Below, piece by piece: positions 36,566 through 44,800 of a DNA stretch of 61,439 nucleotides. How positions within the stretch are numbered: the first letter of the stretch is position 1; every line of letters starts with the position of its first letter. Under the pieces are notes generated by a model that worked only from the letters and a program-made list of their open reading frames with translations, made no database searches and had not been told where the DNA came from. A program made the translations under genes and the position numbers. Origin of the DNA: Chloroflexota bacterium (GTDB lineage Bacteria > Chloroflexota > UBA6077 > FW602-bin22 > JACPRP01); the NCBI GenBank assembly GCA_016189905.1, contig JACPRP010000045.1, forward strand, positions 1 to 61,439. Reading direction: 5' to 3'.

Positions 36566-39121
36566 CTACGCCCGGGTTATCCTCACCAGTACACAATCAT
36601 CCAGGGCGCTGGAGAGCTTATCGATGTGGTCCAGATCATGCGGCAAGAGTGGATTGAAGGCGACGCCTTTGCCGTATGAGATGGGCATCCCTTTCGCCCA
36701 GTGGCCAAAATGGCCGGCGATGCCCACGACCTCGGGGTGAACACATTGCGTCAGCTTCGCCGTCGCCTTGACCTTGCGCACCGGCGTCTCCAGCCAGACT
36801 TCATCCCCATCGCGGATGCCCTTGCCCCGGGCCACGTCTTCATTGATCATCACCGCATACGTGTACGGCGTCCGCTCACAGATCTCGTTGATCCACGGGT
36901 TCTCGTTGCCATGCGCCCCGTAAATAAAGGCCAGCTTGTAGTGAACGGCGATGAAGTCGAAGCCATCTTTGCCTCGCGCGTCGTAGGCGTCGCACGGCAG
37001 CCATTCGGGGAGGCTCTTGTAGTCGGAATAGTCCCACTCGAGGCCCATGCCGTCGATCACCTCCTTGAGCTGCTGCCCTCGCTCAGGAAAGTGTTCCAGA
37101 TAGACAGGCAGCCTCATGCCTCCTTCCGCCATGTACGGCCCCGGATACGCCTCTTCGGCGCCGCGGTGATAGCGCACTACCCCGTGCTCCCTGGCCCACT
37201 TCAGGCCCGTGTCCGGACCGAACAGCGACCTGATCAGGTTGTCGTGGACCTCGTCCAGCGTGTATCTTCGACCGGGCTCGAGCATATAGGGCTCTTTGAA
37301 CCGCAGCATCTTGTTCCTGGCCACGTTGAACTCGCGGCGGATGCCCAGCCGCTCGGCCAGCTCGGTGGCCAGTTCCGTGGGGTGCATGATCCCATTCTCG
37401 GGCTCTAAGATCTTGGGGCGAATCTGATAGTACCAGTCGTCCTGTCCAACGTAGGCCAGGACGTCGAACACTCCCTCGAAATTCCGCCAGCCCGCGTCTT
37501 GCCTTTCCAGGTACGTCGGCATCGGAAAGACGATATCGTCAAAGGCCTCGTGCGTCTCGTTCAGCTCGAAGGCATAGCCGGCGGCGAACGGTATCGACTT
37601 GAAGAATTTCTCCGCGACGTGCAAATCGGCGTAGGCGCTGAGAGCGACGTTGCTCGGGTTGTGGATCATCACCTCGAACTTTCTTTTTAGCCCGAACTTT
37701 TCGGGCTCGACCCCGACGACAGGATAGAGCACGTTCGTGCTGGGCGACAGCGGGAACAGCTCGATGATATGCATTCTCTCGGGACGGGTGGGCTGCCGGC
37801 CGGGAAACGCCGAGGCGAGCTGGCGGCGCGACAGGCCGCCAACCCCCGCGTGCGTCAGCATCCCGTCTAGCCCACCTTCCGGCCCCCATTCGAACGGGTT
37901 CTTGCCCATCGCGTCCGTGCTCAGAATCCCACCGGGCATGTTCACGTTACCCATCAAGATGTTCACCAGCTTCAATGCCCACGACTGATGAAACCCGTGC
38001 AGATGCCCCTGCGGCCCACGCGCCCAGTCCAGCGCCGCCGGCCGATAAGGGTACTGCTTGCCCTCCAGGGTGATCGTGCTGCCGATCTGGACCGCTCTGC
38101 CAAACTCCTGCGCGATCCTCCTGATCGTCTGCGCGGGAACCGTCGTGATCTTCGAGGCAAGCTCGGGGGTATACTTCGCCACGTGCTTCTTGAGCAGAGC
38201 GAATGAAGGAGTGCCCTGCCCTCCCCGCACCTCATACGTGCCTTCGAGCGCCCAGTCTTTGATCGTGGGATCGTCATACGTCTTGGCGACACCATCGACC
38301 GGATCGAAGATCATCGGCTTCCCCGAGGCGCTATCCCGAAGGTAGCGTCCGTCATCGCCGATCAGGTACGAGCCGTTGCTGCCCTTCTTCAGAAACGCCG
38401 CGTCGTAGATGCCCTGCTCGTTGAGCAGCACGTCGATCAACGCCAGACCGAAGGCGGCGTCGGTGCCCGGGCGAATCGGCACCCATTCATCGGCTTTGGC
38501 TGCCGCGTAGCCCCCGACCGGATCCACCACCACCAGCTTCATGCCCCGCGCTCGCGCATCGGCCAGGTCCTGGGCGATGTGAACGAAGGAGGCCCTGGAG
38601 GCGATGGCCCCCTGGGTGCCAACGTAGAGGGCGTAATTGCAGTAGTGCAGGTCCACCTGCTGATGAAACCCGGCGCTCGACATATGCTCGATGACGTGGA
38701 TCGCCTTGCCACATTTGTGCCCCCCGGCGTTCTGCATATAGGGGGTGCCGAAGGCCGTCGCAAAGCTTTCCAGCTCGCAGGCGTAGCCCCAGGCGTAGAC
38801 GTAGAGCTTATCCGGTTCGTCGAGCAGGGGCCGCAAGCGCTCTACGAGAGTGCCGATCGCCTCATCCCACGATATCTCCTGCCATTTGGGATCGACCCCA
38901 AAGCCCTTCTCGGGATTGGTGCGCTTCAAGGGGGTCTTGATGCGATATGGACTGTAGTGCGACATCAATCCGGCTTTGCCCTTGGCGCACATTCGTCCCC
39001 GGTTCAGGGGATTGTCAGGATCCCCTTCGATGCCCACCGCGACCTCGTCCACCACGTGAACCTTGATGCCACAGCCGATGTAGCACCTATCACAGACCGA
39101 TGTAACCCATCTCTCTGCCAA
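36566..39121 (-). CDS. molybdopterin oxidoreductase, DMSO reductase family (copy 2)
   Basis: This 851-residue protein is a close paralogue of the gene at 33646-36207, alignable over its whole length with the same Cys cluster (VCDRCYIGCG ... GRMCAKGKAG), the same ligand-region Cys (NAGGHKCGKAIH) and the same C-terminal domain. Many long blocks are identical, for example PLKRTNPEKGFGVDPKWQEIS, so the pair is a tandem duplication. The start is a TTG at 39121 behind the same GGGAGGTAATG leader as copy 1, showing that the duplication included the ribosome site. It follows the binding-lipoprotein gene by 40 bp and is probably in its operon. The two copies may differ in substrate. Confidence 0.9.
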   Translation of the reverse strand: MAERWVTSVCDRCYIGCGIKVHVVDEVAVGIEGDPDNPLNRGRMCAKGKAGLMSHYSPYRIKTPLKRTNPEKGFGVDPKWQEISWDEAIGTLVERLRPLLDEPDKLYVYAWGYACELESFATAFGTPYMQNAGGHKCGKAIHVIEHMSSAGFHQQVDLHYCNYALYVGTQGAIASRASFVHIAQDLADARARGMKLVVVDPVGGYAAAKADEWVPIRPGTDAAFGLALIDVLLNEQGIYDAAFLKKGSNGSYLIGDDGRYLRDSASGKPMIFDPVDGVAKTYDDPTIKDWALEGTYEVRGGQGTPSFALLKKHVAKYTPELASKITTVPAQTIRRIAQEFGRAVQIGSTITLEGKQYPYRPAALDWARGPQGHLHGFHQSWALKLVNILMGNVNMPGGILSTDAMGKNPFEWGPEGGLDGMLTHAGVGGLSRRQLASAFPGRQPTRPERMHIIELFPLSPSTNVLYPVVGVEPEKFGLKRKFEVMIHNPSNVALSAYADLHVAEKFFKSIPFAAGYAFELNETHEAFDDIVFPMPTYLERQDAGWRNFEGVFDVLAYVGQDDWYYQIRPKILEPENGIMHPTELATELAERLGIRREFNVARNKMLRFKEPYMLEPGRRYTLDEVHDNLIRSLFGPDTGLKWAREHGVVRYHRGAEEAYPGPYMAEGGMRLPVYLEHFPERGQQLKEVIDGMGLEWDYSDYKSLPEWLPCDAYDARGKDGFDFIAVHYKLAFIYGAHGNENPWINEICERTPYTYAVMINEDVARGKGIRDGDEVWLETPVRKVKATAKLTQCVHPEVVGIAGHFGHWAKGMPISYGKGVAFNPLLPHDLDHIDKLSSALDDCVLVRITRA

Positions 39122-39161
39122 AGTTACATTACCTCCCTATCAGGTCACCTGTCGCCGGGCG

Positions 39162-40349
39162 CTACTCTTTATAGGGCCCGAGCCGTGACACGGCGTAGTC
39201 CACGAAGCGCGTGTCGATGGCCTCGTTCAGGTCGATCTGTCCCTCGATCGTGCCGCGCGACCTGTGCCAGGCCAGTTGTTCTTTTAGACTGTCCAGGTTG
39301 AACTTTCCGTTGGGATCCAGCGATGAGTAGACCATCCGATCGTAAAGGGCCCGATCCTTCAGGTCAGTATAATTGATGAGTGTGGAGATGATCTGCTCGC
39401 GATCTTTGTTCGTGCGCAAGAAATCGACGTAATCTCTCAGCGCCTTGATGTAAGCGATCATCCAGCGATTGGCCACCTCGGTATTCTGCATCAGTTGTGG
39501 CGAGAACATTATCACCGTGGTCTGTATCCCTGGCACGATCTCCGCGCCTTCACGCCAGCGCACGCCGACGCCCTTATCCACCGCTATCGCCAGTTGCGGC
39601 TCGGCAGGCAAGGCCACGTCGATGGATTTATTGGCCAGCGCCGCGACCATGTCAGGCTGGGACAGTTGCGTGACATTAACATCGTCCAGCTTCAGCCCAC
39701 CCATCTCCAGGGCCTTATCCAGCATGTACTCTATCGAGCTTGCGGTCGAGGGAATGGCGACAGTCTTACCTTTCAGGTCCTTGTAATCCTTGATGACGCC
39801 GCTGTCGGCCAGGTCTTTGCGAACGATGATGTAGACCGGGCTGAAGCCCTTCTCGTACTGCGACTGCGGCGCCACGATGCGCATACCCAGTCCTCTGCCG
39901 ATGGCGTTGAAGACGCCGGCGCCGATCGCCCCGGTGCCCGCGAGTATCTGGTTAGTTGACAGCGCAGGAACCTGGCGCGGCCCGGAATCGAACCTCACCC
40001 AATCGAGTTTTATCCCCTGCTCGGCGTAATAGCCGCGCGCATCGGCGATGTATAACGGCGCGCTGGTGGGGATTCCCTGAGTGCCCATCTTGAAGACGAT
40101 GGGGGGATCGAGCGGCTTATCGGCCGGGGCCTTGGCCGCCGGCGAAGCCGCCTTGGGCACGGTGGTGGCGGCAGGAGCCGTAGCAGCGGCAGGCGCTTTC
40201 GTGGCCGCCGGCGGCGCGGTGGCGGCTGGAGCCGCTGGTGGGGGCGCCTTCGTGAGCGTGGGCGTGGGCGTCGCGGGTGCAGCACACGCCAGTAGCCAGA
40301 TAGATATGGCAGCTAGCAGTGCCAGGAAGAAAGGACGTCGAAGAGCCAT
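39162..40349 (-). CDS. NMT1/SsuA-like solute-binding lipoprotein
   Basis: This 395-residue protein has a signal peptide and lipobox (WLLAC), an Ala/Pro/Thr/Lys-rich linker, then an NMT1/SsuA-like binding domain (TSAPLYIADARGYYAEQGIKLDWVRFDSGPRQ; DVNVTQLSQPDMVAALANKSIDVA). The ATG at 40349 is chosen over an in-frame ATG at 40448 because GAGGGAGG precedes it and the signal peptide begins there. It is the first gene before the two molybdopterin oxidoreductases. No ABC permease or ATPase is encoded nearby, the same pattern as the lipoprotein at 9281. It may bring in the molybdoenzyme substrate or act as a sensor. Confidence 0.87.
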   Translation of the reverse strand: MALRRPFFLALLAAISIWLLACAAPATPTPTLTKAPPPAAPAATAPPAATKAPAAATAPAATTVPKAASPAAKAPADKPLDPPIVFKMGTQGIPTSAPLYIADARGYYAEQGIKLDWVRFDSGPRQVPALSTNQILAGTGAIGAGVFNAIGRGLGMRIVAPQSQYEKGFSPVYIIVRKDLADSGVIKDYKDLKGKTVAIPSTASSIEYMLDKALEMGGLKLDDVNVTQLSQPDMVAALANKSIDVALPAEPQLAIAVDKGVGVRWREGAEIVPGIQTTVIMFSPQLMQNTEVANRWMIAYIKALRDYVDFLRTNKDREQIISTLINYTDLKDRALYDRMVYSSLDPNGKFNLDSLKEQLAWHRSRGTIEGQIDLNEAIDTRFVDYAVSRLGPYKE

Positions 40350-40764
40350 ATTGTACCTCCCTCTAAGTTGGCGGTCGTTACGGTCGCTTCTAACAGCATC
40401 TGATGCCGTTCCCGCACGGGGCAGGAACCGGTGATAAAAGAACCACACGTTGTGATATGGGCCAAATCATCGAGCAACGATGATGATTTGCCGATCAACA
40501 GCCATCGACAGGGAGCTCTTCGTGAGCGTAACGCTTCAGTGCGGAAATAAAGGCTACGGTCCTATGGGTGAAGTCGCCGTGGCACTGTTCTTCAGTACCC
40601 TTCTTCCTCCGCGATGAGGGAGACGTCGTCTCGTGAACAACCAGAGCGAGTGGATATGGCCTGTGCAGATAACGCTCTGTCAAGAAGAAATATAGTACTT
40701 GGGGGCATGGTTGTCAATAAGACGGTTCCCCGCTCGGCGCAGAGGGAAAGAATCCGCAAATACT
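40350..40764. other. intergenic region upstream of the lipoprotein-molybdoenzyme genes
   Basis: No gene is supported in these 415 bp. A perfect 9-bp inverted repeat (CAAATCATC at 40463-40471, complement at 40482-40490) is about 115 bp upstream of the lipoprotein start and could be an operator or a hairpin. No clear promoter hexamers were found. Confidence 0.4.
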
Positions 40765-41583
40765 TCAAGCCTCGCCCAGACGTGTTACCAGCACGCCGTG
40801 GATCAGATGTGGGGTTGCGCCACCGATCCAACTGAAGATTCCCAGGACCTTGACCCTGGAATCGGTGGGCGGCATCTGGCAACCCGCTGGCCCTTCACTC
40901 GGAAGGGTGACCCACGTCCAGTAGTATTCGTTCATCAAGAGCTTGAACATTCGTCCATCCGGGGCGACCTCGACTACCGTTCCGACGAGATGCGCGTAAT
41001 ACCCGTTTCTACGCCAGAGAAGATCATAAGCTAAGGCAAAGCCACCGGGCACCACCTCCCAATCGGGGAGACGGTAGCACTGCCGGCGGTCCAGAAAAAC
41101 CAGCGTCTGCGGTGGCACTAAAGCATCGAACAGCGTGTAGCCCTGGTCCAGCAGGTCAAGCAAGTAACTCGCGTCGGGGAAATCACCGCAAAGCCCCGAT
41201 ACATTACGGCGGTGGAATGCATCGGGGCAAAGCACGTCGATGCTCCCAGGCTTCGTTCGCTGGCGCAGCCACTCCGCGACATCCACCGGCAATCGGTCAC
41301 CCAGGACTATCATTATCTCGCGTGCCTCGGTGACGGCACTTTGCCGTCGGTCAGGTGTCGATAGAGACAGAGGCGTAGCGGCAAGCGTCTCTTCTTGCTG
41401 TCTATTCTGGCCTATTCCTATCAACCGTCCCAGGCGCCAGCGATTCAGCAAGTCAGTTATCGTCCCCCGATCTCGAACGCTCCGTGCGCCACTCACTTCC
41501 CTAACAAAAAAGCTTCTACCCGTCCCTCGAAGGAAGGATCTGTAGAAGCTATCAGCCGGCCGGCCAAGTAAGATGGCATACAA
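40765..41583 (-). CDS. protein of unknown function
   Basis: This 272-residue soluble protein was not recognised. It is Arg-rich at the N-terminus (RNRQQ-type stretches), has a central alpha/beta-like part (EIMIVLGDRLPVDVAEWLRQR...SIDVLCPDAFHRR), and ends in a beta-rich part (YAHLVGTVVEVAPDGRMFKLL...VKVLGIFSWIG...HGVLVTRL) that could be a small OB-like barrel. There is no signal peptide or membrane segment. The gene stands alone between the lipoprotein operon and the fluoride-riboswitch unit. The start at 41583 is the longest reading, without an obvious ribosome site. Coding status is moderately supported by length and normal composition. Confidence 0.55.
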   Translation of the reverse strand: MYAILLGRPADSFYRSFLRGTGRSFFVREVSGARSVRDRGTITDLLNRWRLGRLIGIGQNRQQEETLAATPLSLSTPDRRQSAVTEAREIMIVLGDRLPVDVAEWLRQRTKPGSIDVLCPDAFHRRNVSGLCGDFPDASYLLDLLDQGYTLFDALVPPQTLVFLDRRQCYRLPDWEVVPGGFALAYDLLWRRNGYYAHLVGTVVEVAPDGRMFKLLMNEYYWTWVTLPSEGPAGCQMPPTDSRVKVLGIFSWIGGATPHLIHGVLVTRLGEA

Positions 41584-41769
41584 CCGCTGCTGCTGCGAGC
41601 TTAATCGCGGCGGGCATAGCTATCGGCTTCAATGCGTACTATAGCAGAGCGTGCATGCTCCGTCAATGACGCACGGCCAACCGAGTGCGGTTCAAGTTTC
41701 CGCGGCAATAGAGCAGGCGGACAGAGGCGCCAGTCTCCCTGTCCATAAGAACGCTCGCCTGACAAAGTA

Positions 41770-41799
41770 TTGACCCAAAGAACCGGTACATGTTAAACT
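41770..41799 (+). promoter_or_regulatory. sigma70-like promoter for the riboswitch leader
   Basis: TTGACC at 41770-41775 and TAAACT at 41794-41799 are 18 bp apart, with TG one base before the -10 box (an extended -10). Initiation would fall just before the fluoride-riboswitch-like element. Most of the gap from 41584 to 42002 is this leader; the first ~180 bp show nothing else. Confidence 0.6.
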
Positions 41800-41811
41800 A
41801 GGCCCGTGCTA

Positions 41812-41880
41812 GTCCACGGGCGATGGGGTCCGCCCGAGCTATTTTGCTCGAACCGCGTTATTGGCTGATGGCTCCTGACT
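41812..41880 (+). promoter_or_regulatory. fluoride riboswitch-like aptamer (crcB motif)
   Basis: The hallmarks of the fluoride riboswitch are present in order: GGGC-GATGGGGTC-CGCCC (41818-41835), AACCGC (41851-41856) and GGCTGATGGCTCCTGAC (41863-41879). GGGC at 41818-41821 pairs with GCCC at 41832-41835, and GGGGTC at 41825-41830 can pair with GGCTCC at 41870-41875 (six pairs, two G-U), as in known aptamers. An extra hairpin (CGAGC/GCTCG, 41835-41850) sits between the two conserved halves. A T-rich stretch flanked by GGGAG and CTCCC (about 41901-41934) may be the expression platform. It lies 120 nt before an antiporter gene. Confidence 0.85.
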
Positions 41881-42002
41881 TTGAACCGGTAGGTGCAGGG
41901 TTGGGAGTTGTTTTTTTGCCCTCCCGCAATACTCTGCTTGCCTCACCACGGGCCCATTCAAGACCAATTAATACACAATGAACTCTCGCAGGGAGGACTG
42001 AC

Positions 42003-43109
42003 GTGGAAGACCAATGGATCGCCCTCGCCGTATCGGCGCTTGCATTGCTCGCCAGCGTCGTATCCGTGGAGCTCGGCCTCTCGATCGCCATCGTCGAGAT
42101 CATTCTTGGTGTAATTGCGGGAAATGTGCTTGGCCTCCACTCGACCCCGTGGATTGACTTCCTGGCAAGCTTCGCCGGTATACTTCTCACCTTCCTTGCC
42201 GGCGCTGAAGTAGACCTGAGCCTGATGCGTGAGAAGGCCCGGGAGAGCATAATCATTGGCCTCGCGTCTTTTCTCACCCCCTTTCTCGCGGTGCTGGCAT
42301 TCTGCTACTACATAGCTGGCTGGAATCTCCAGGCGTCGTTGATCGGCGGCATTACCCTTTCGGAGACGTCGGTGGCTGTGGTTTACGCCGTTCTGGTCGA
42401 GACTGGCCTGACCAGGACGCCAATTGGGAAGATGATAATGTCATCTACCTTTGCGACAAATTTTGGCACCGCAGCGGCGCTAAGTCTCTTCTTCACACAG
42501 CCAAGTTTATGGATGCTGGCGTTTGTCTTGTTTTCGGCGACACTTATCGTCGTGATGCCCCGCTTGCAGCCGTGGTTTTTCCAACGATACGGCAATCGCG
42601 TCACTGAACCAGAGATAAAGGGGGCTTTTGCAGCGCTGTTTGCGCTCATGTTCTTCGCCGGGATGGCAAAGAGTCTCGCAGTACTTCCTGCACTTCTATT
42701 AGGTCTGGCAGTGGCCAGGATATTCGTTAAGCATAGAGAGGAGCAGGCCAGATTCCGAGTCGTGGCTTTCACCTTGCTCACACCATTCTTCTTCATAAAA
42801 TCGGGCATGGGCATATCGTTGTCAGATGTCTGGGCTAACCTTGGCCTGATGCTGGCGTTGTTTGTGGTGAAACTGGGGGCGAAGATTGGGGGCGTGCTAC
42901 CTCAAGCCAGAAGATACGTTCGCGGCGATGCGATGTATACGACGCTTCTTTTGGGCACAGGGCTCACCTTTGGCAACATTGCTGCGCTATGGGGACTGAA
43001 CGCTGGGATAATCAACAGCACACAGTTCTCGTTGCTCGTAACCGCCGTCATACTGAGCGCGGTAATCCCGGCGATAATCGCACAGCGGCATTTTGAGCCT
43101 AAATACTAG
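42003..43109 (+). CDS. cation:proton antiporter (CPA/NhaX-like), probably fluoride-responsive
   Basis: This 368-residue membrane protein has about ten to eleven helices and resembles the membrane domain of CPA2-type Na+(K+)/H+ antiporters (ELGLSIAIVEIILGVIAGNVLGL; FLAGAEVDLSLMREKARES). It lacks the C-terminal TrkA-N domain of the longer Kef proteins. The GTG at 42003 follows a GGGAGG site. A fluoride-riboswitch-like element lies 120 nt upstream. Antiporters of this kind are among the genes known to be controlled by fluoride riboswitches, besides crcB and eriC. A role in fluoride or proton homeostasis is therefore likely; direct fluoride transport is not shown. Confidence 0.85.
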   Translation: MEDQWIALAVSALALLASVVSVELGLSIAIVEIILGVIAGNVLGLHSTPWIDFLASFAGILLTFLAGAEVDLSLMREKARESIIIGLASFLTPFLAVLAFCYYIAGWNLQASLIGGITLSETSVAVVYAVLVETGLTRTPIGKMIMSSTFATNFGTAAALSLFFTQPSLWMLAFVLFSATLIVVMPRLQPWFFQRYGNRVTEPEIKGAFAALFALMFFAGMAKSLAVLPALLLGLAVARIFVKHREEQARFRVVAFTLLTPFFFIKSGMGISLSDVWANLGLMLALFVVKLGAKIGGVLPQARRYVRGDAMYTTLLLGTGLTFGNIAALWGLNAGIINSTQFSLLVTAVILSAVIPAIIAQRHFEPKY

Positions 43110-43202
43110 TTCGAGACAAAAAGCAAGATTGCGAGCATTGGGCTATAGCATCGCAGAGCATCTACGGATATGCGAGCGTGGCAATCGCCTTTGCCGGCCA
43201 TC

Positions 43203-43625
43203 TTATCGAACTATCATGACCGTGCAATGGGCGTGGTGGCTGATTCGCTCGGAGGTGCCTCCAAGCAGCGCTCCCCACAGCGCTGAGTGCCCTATGTGGC
43301 TGAGAACGATCAGATCGAAGGAATGCTCCCTGGCGAAGCGCACGACCGTCTCGGCCGCATGCCCTGGCAATATCTCCGTCTTCACGTCTACACCTTTGTT
43401 CCCTGCAAATGCCACGGCTTCCACCTGCACCTCGGCAAAGAAGTGGTTCTCGAACTCCTTCTCCTCGACGACTTCACCAACCGTCGCCGCGAATCGTGGA
43501 AGATGCTCTTCCACACTCAGTGCCCATAGCTCGGCATGATACTTCTGAGCAACGTCTACCGCGACCTCGAGCGCTCGCTTTGACCCAGTCGAACCATCGT
43601 AAGCAACCAGTATCTTGCGAAACAT
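43203..43625 (-). CDS. universal stress protein UspA family
   Basis: This 140-residue protein is a single UspA domain. It begins MFRKILVAYDGSTGSKRAL and ends with the nucleotide-binding segment SHIGHSALWGALLGGTSERISHHAHCTVMIVR, where the family binds ATP through glycines and a Ser/Thr. It is cytoplasmic and generally linked to stress survival. Its gene faces the antiporter gene, with 93 bp between their 3' ends. UspA genes are among those linked to fluoride riboswitches in other bacteria, but this one is on the opposite strand and has no such element of its own in view. Confidence 0.9.
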   Translation of the reverse strand: MFRKILVAYDGSTGSKRALEVAVDVAQKYHAELWALSVEEHLPRFAATVGEVVEEKEFENHFFAEVQVEAVAFAGNKGVDVKTEILPGHAAETVVRFAREHSFDLIVLSHIGHSALWGALLGGTSERISHHAHCTVMIVR

Positions 43626-43798
43626 GCTCCCTTACCTCGTTTGCGGTGAGCTTGCCAATGGCAGCGAATAGAGTGACGAATCAGAGCGTCGGCTAACGCT
43701 CCCGTAGTCAATTCTATAGCCTGAGCATCGTGCAATTCAACTCGATAGCCGCCCTGGTCATGCACCAATGAAAAGACCCCTTTTTCTCGCGTCTCCCC

Positions 43799-43828
43799 TT
43801 GAAGCAAACACCGCCAGCGCAGTACAAT
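43799..43828 (+). promoter_or_regulatory. promoter of a possibly leaderless transcript
   Basis: TTGAAG (43799-43804) and TACAAT (43823-43828) are 18 bp apart. The -10 box is only 8 nt before the ATG at 43837, which also lacks a ribosome site, so transcription could begin at or just before the start codon. Inference only. Confidence 0.4.
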
Positions 43829-43836
43829 ACATCTTG

Positions 43837-44580
43837 ATGAGAAGATTACGAATAACTTTCGCCAAGGATGACGAAATCAAATACATCTCCCACCTCGATC
43901 TCGCGCGGGCCTGGGAAAGAACGCTGCGGCGGGCGAACGTTCCTCTCGCCTACTCCAAGGGTTTCAGCCCCCATCCCAGGCTCTCGGTGGCCGTCCCGCT
44001 GCCGGTGGGCTTTACCAGCGAGGCGGAACTGTTGGACGTGGTAGAAGACGACGACCTCAGCCCCGACCAGGTCCGCCAGATGATCGAGGCGCAAATTCCC
44101 CCGGGGTTACGCATCGTCGACGTCATGGAAGTGCCGTTGGGCGAGTCATCGCCACAGGCTCGGCTGATGTTCACAGAATACCGCGTCGATCTTGTCACAC
44201 CGTTGAGTAAAGAGGAAGTCGAGCGACGCGTCGCCAGCTTTATGGCAGCCGACAGCATCGAGCGGCAGCGAAGGCGGGCGCCTGATAAGGAGAAGCACCG
44301 GGCAAGAGCCGGCCAGGGAGGCAAGCCCCGGACATACAATCTGCGAAGCGTGGTCGAAGACGTTCGTCTTGAAGAACGGGTGGACGCGCCACGGGCAGAG
44401 GCGGATGCTCCAGTGGGGTCGAGAATGCGCCTGCTGCTGCGTCTGAAAGCCGGTGGCGCCGATGGAACCAGCGAAGGCAACGCGCCTGCTGGAATGGGAC
44501 GTCCCGACGAGGTACTGGAGGCCCTGGGCCTCGATGATTGCGCCGAGCGCATCACACGAAAGAGGATCGAGCTCCGATAG
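43837..44580 (+). CDS. TIGR03936 family protein (DUF2344)
   Basis: This 247-residue protein matches the DUF2344/TIGR03936 family. Its N-terminus, LRITFAKDDEIKYISHLDLARAWERTLRRANVPLAYSKGFSPHPRLSVAVPLPVG, is the family's signature stretch. These proteins are usually encoded beside, or fused to, a radical SAM protein and sit near RNase G and ribosomal L21/L27 genes. Here neither is adjacent, and a MITE follows the stop codon. The middle is rich in Arg, Lys and Ala, probably a flexible linker. The ATG at 43837 is chosen because the family N-terminus begins there; the in-frame ATG at 43768 adds an atypical stretch. The molecular role is unknown. Confidence 0.87.
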   Translation: MRRLRITFAKDDEIKYISHLDLARAWERTLRRANVPLAYSKGFSPHPRLSVAVPLPVGFTSEAELLDVVEDDDLSPDQVRQMIEAQIPPGLRIVDVMEVPLGESSPQARLMFTEYRVDLVTPLSKEEVERRVASFMAADSIERQRRRAPDKEKHRARAGQGGKPRTYNLRSVVEDVRLEERVDAPRAEADAPVGSRMRLLLRLKAGGADGTSEGNAPAGMGRPDEVLEALGLDDCAERITRKRIELR

Positions 44581-44622
44581 GCGAGGCACACACCTTGCAG
44601 TTAACTTTACGATGGTACAGGG

Positions 44623-44774
44623 CGCTATGGCGGTTTTCAAAGGGCTTGAGCTAGCGGATCAGCCGTCGATAGGTCAAGCGTGTGAAACGTAGCGCGGGGG
44701 CTCGTCCCCCGCTGGGCGCCCAGCGGGGGATGAGCCCCCGCGCTACAGGTAGCTACATCCAAACGCAAACTGCA
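44623..44774 (-). mobile_element. MITE-like inverted-repeat element, copy 2
   Basis: On the minus strand this segment aligns with the element at 5155-5318: an identical 24-bp palindrome arm (GTAGCGCGGGGGCTCGTCCC at 44689-44708 and beyond; complement at 44723-44746 with one G-U change), matching GCAGTTTGCG termini (about 44763-44774), and a matching CCGCTAGC/TATCGACGGCTG flank. It is more diverged than copy 1 at its ends and lacks the 18-bp duplication. It lies between the DUF2344 gene and glycogen synthase, ending about 10 nt before the GGAGG site of the latter, so it may contribute to the leader of that gene. Confidence 0.75.
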
Positions 44775-44800
44775 AGAGGCAGTTAGGAGGAGACAATTTG

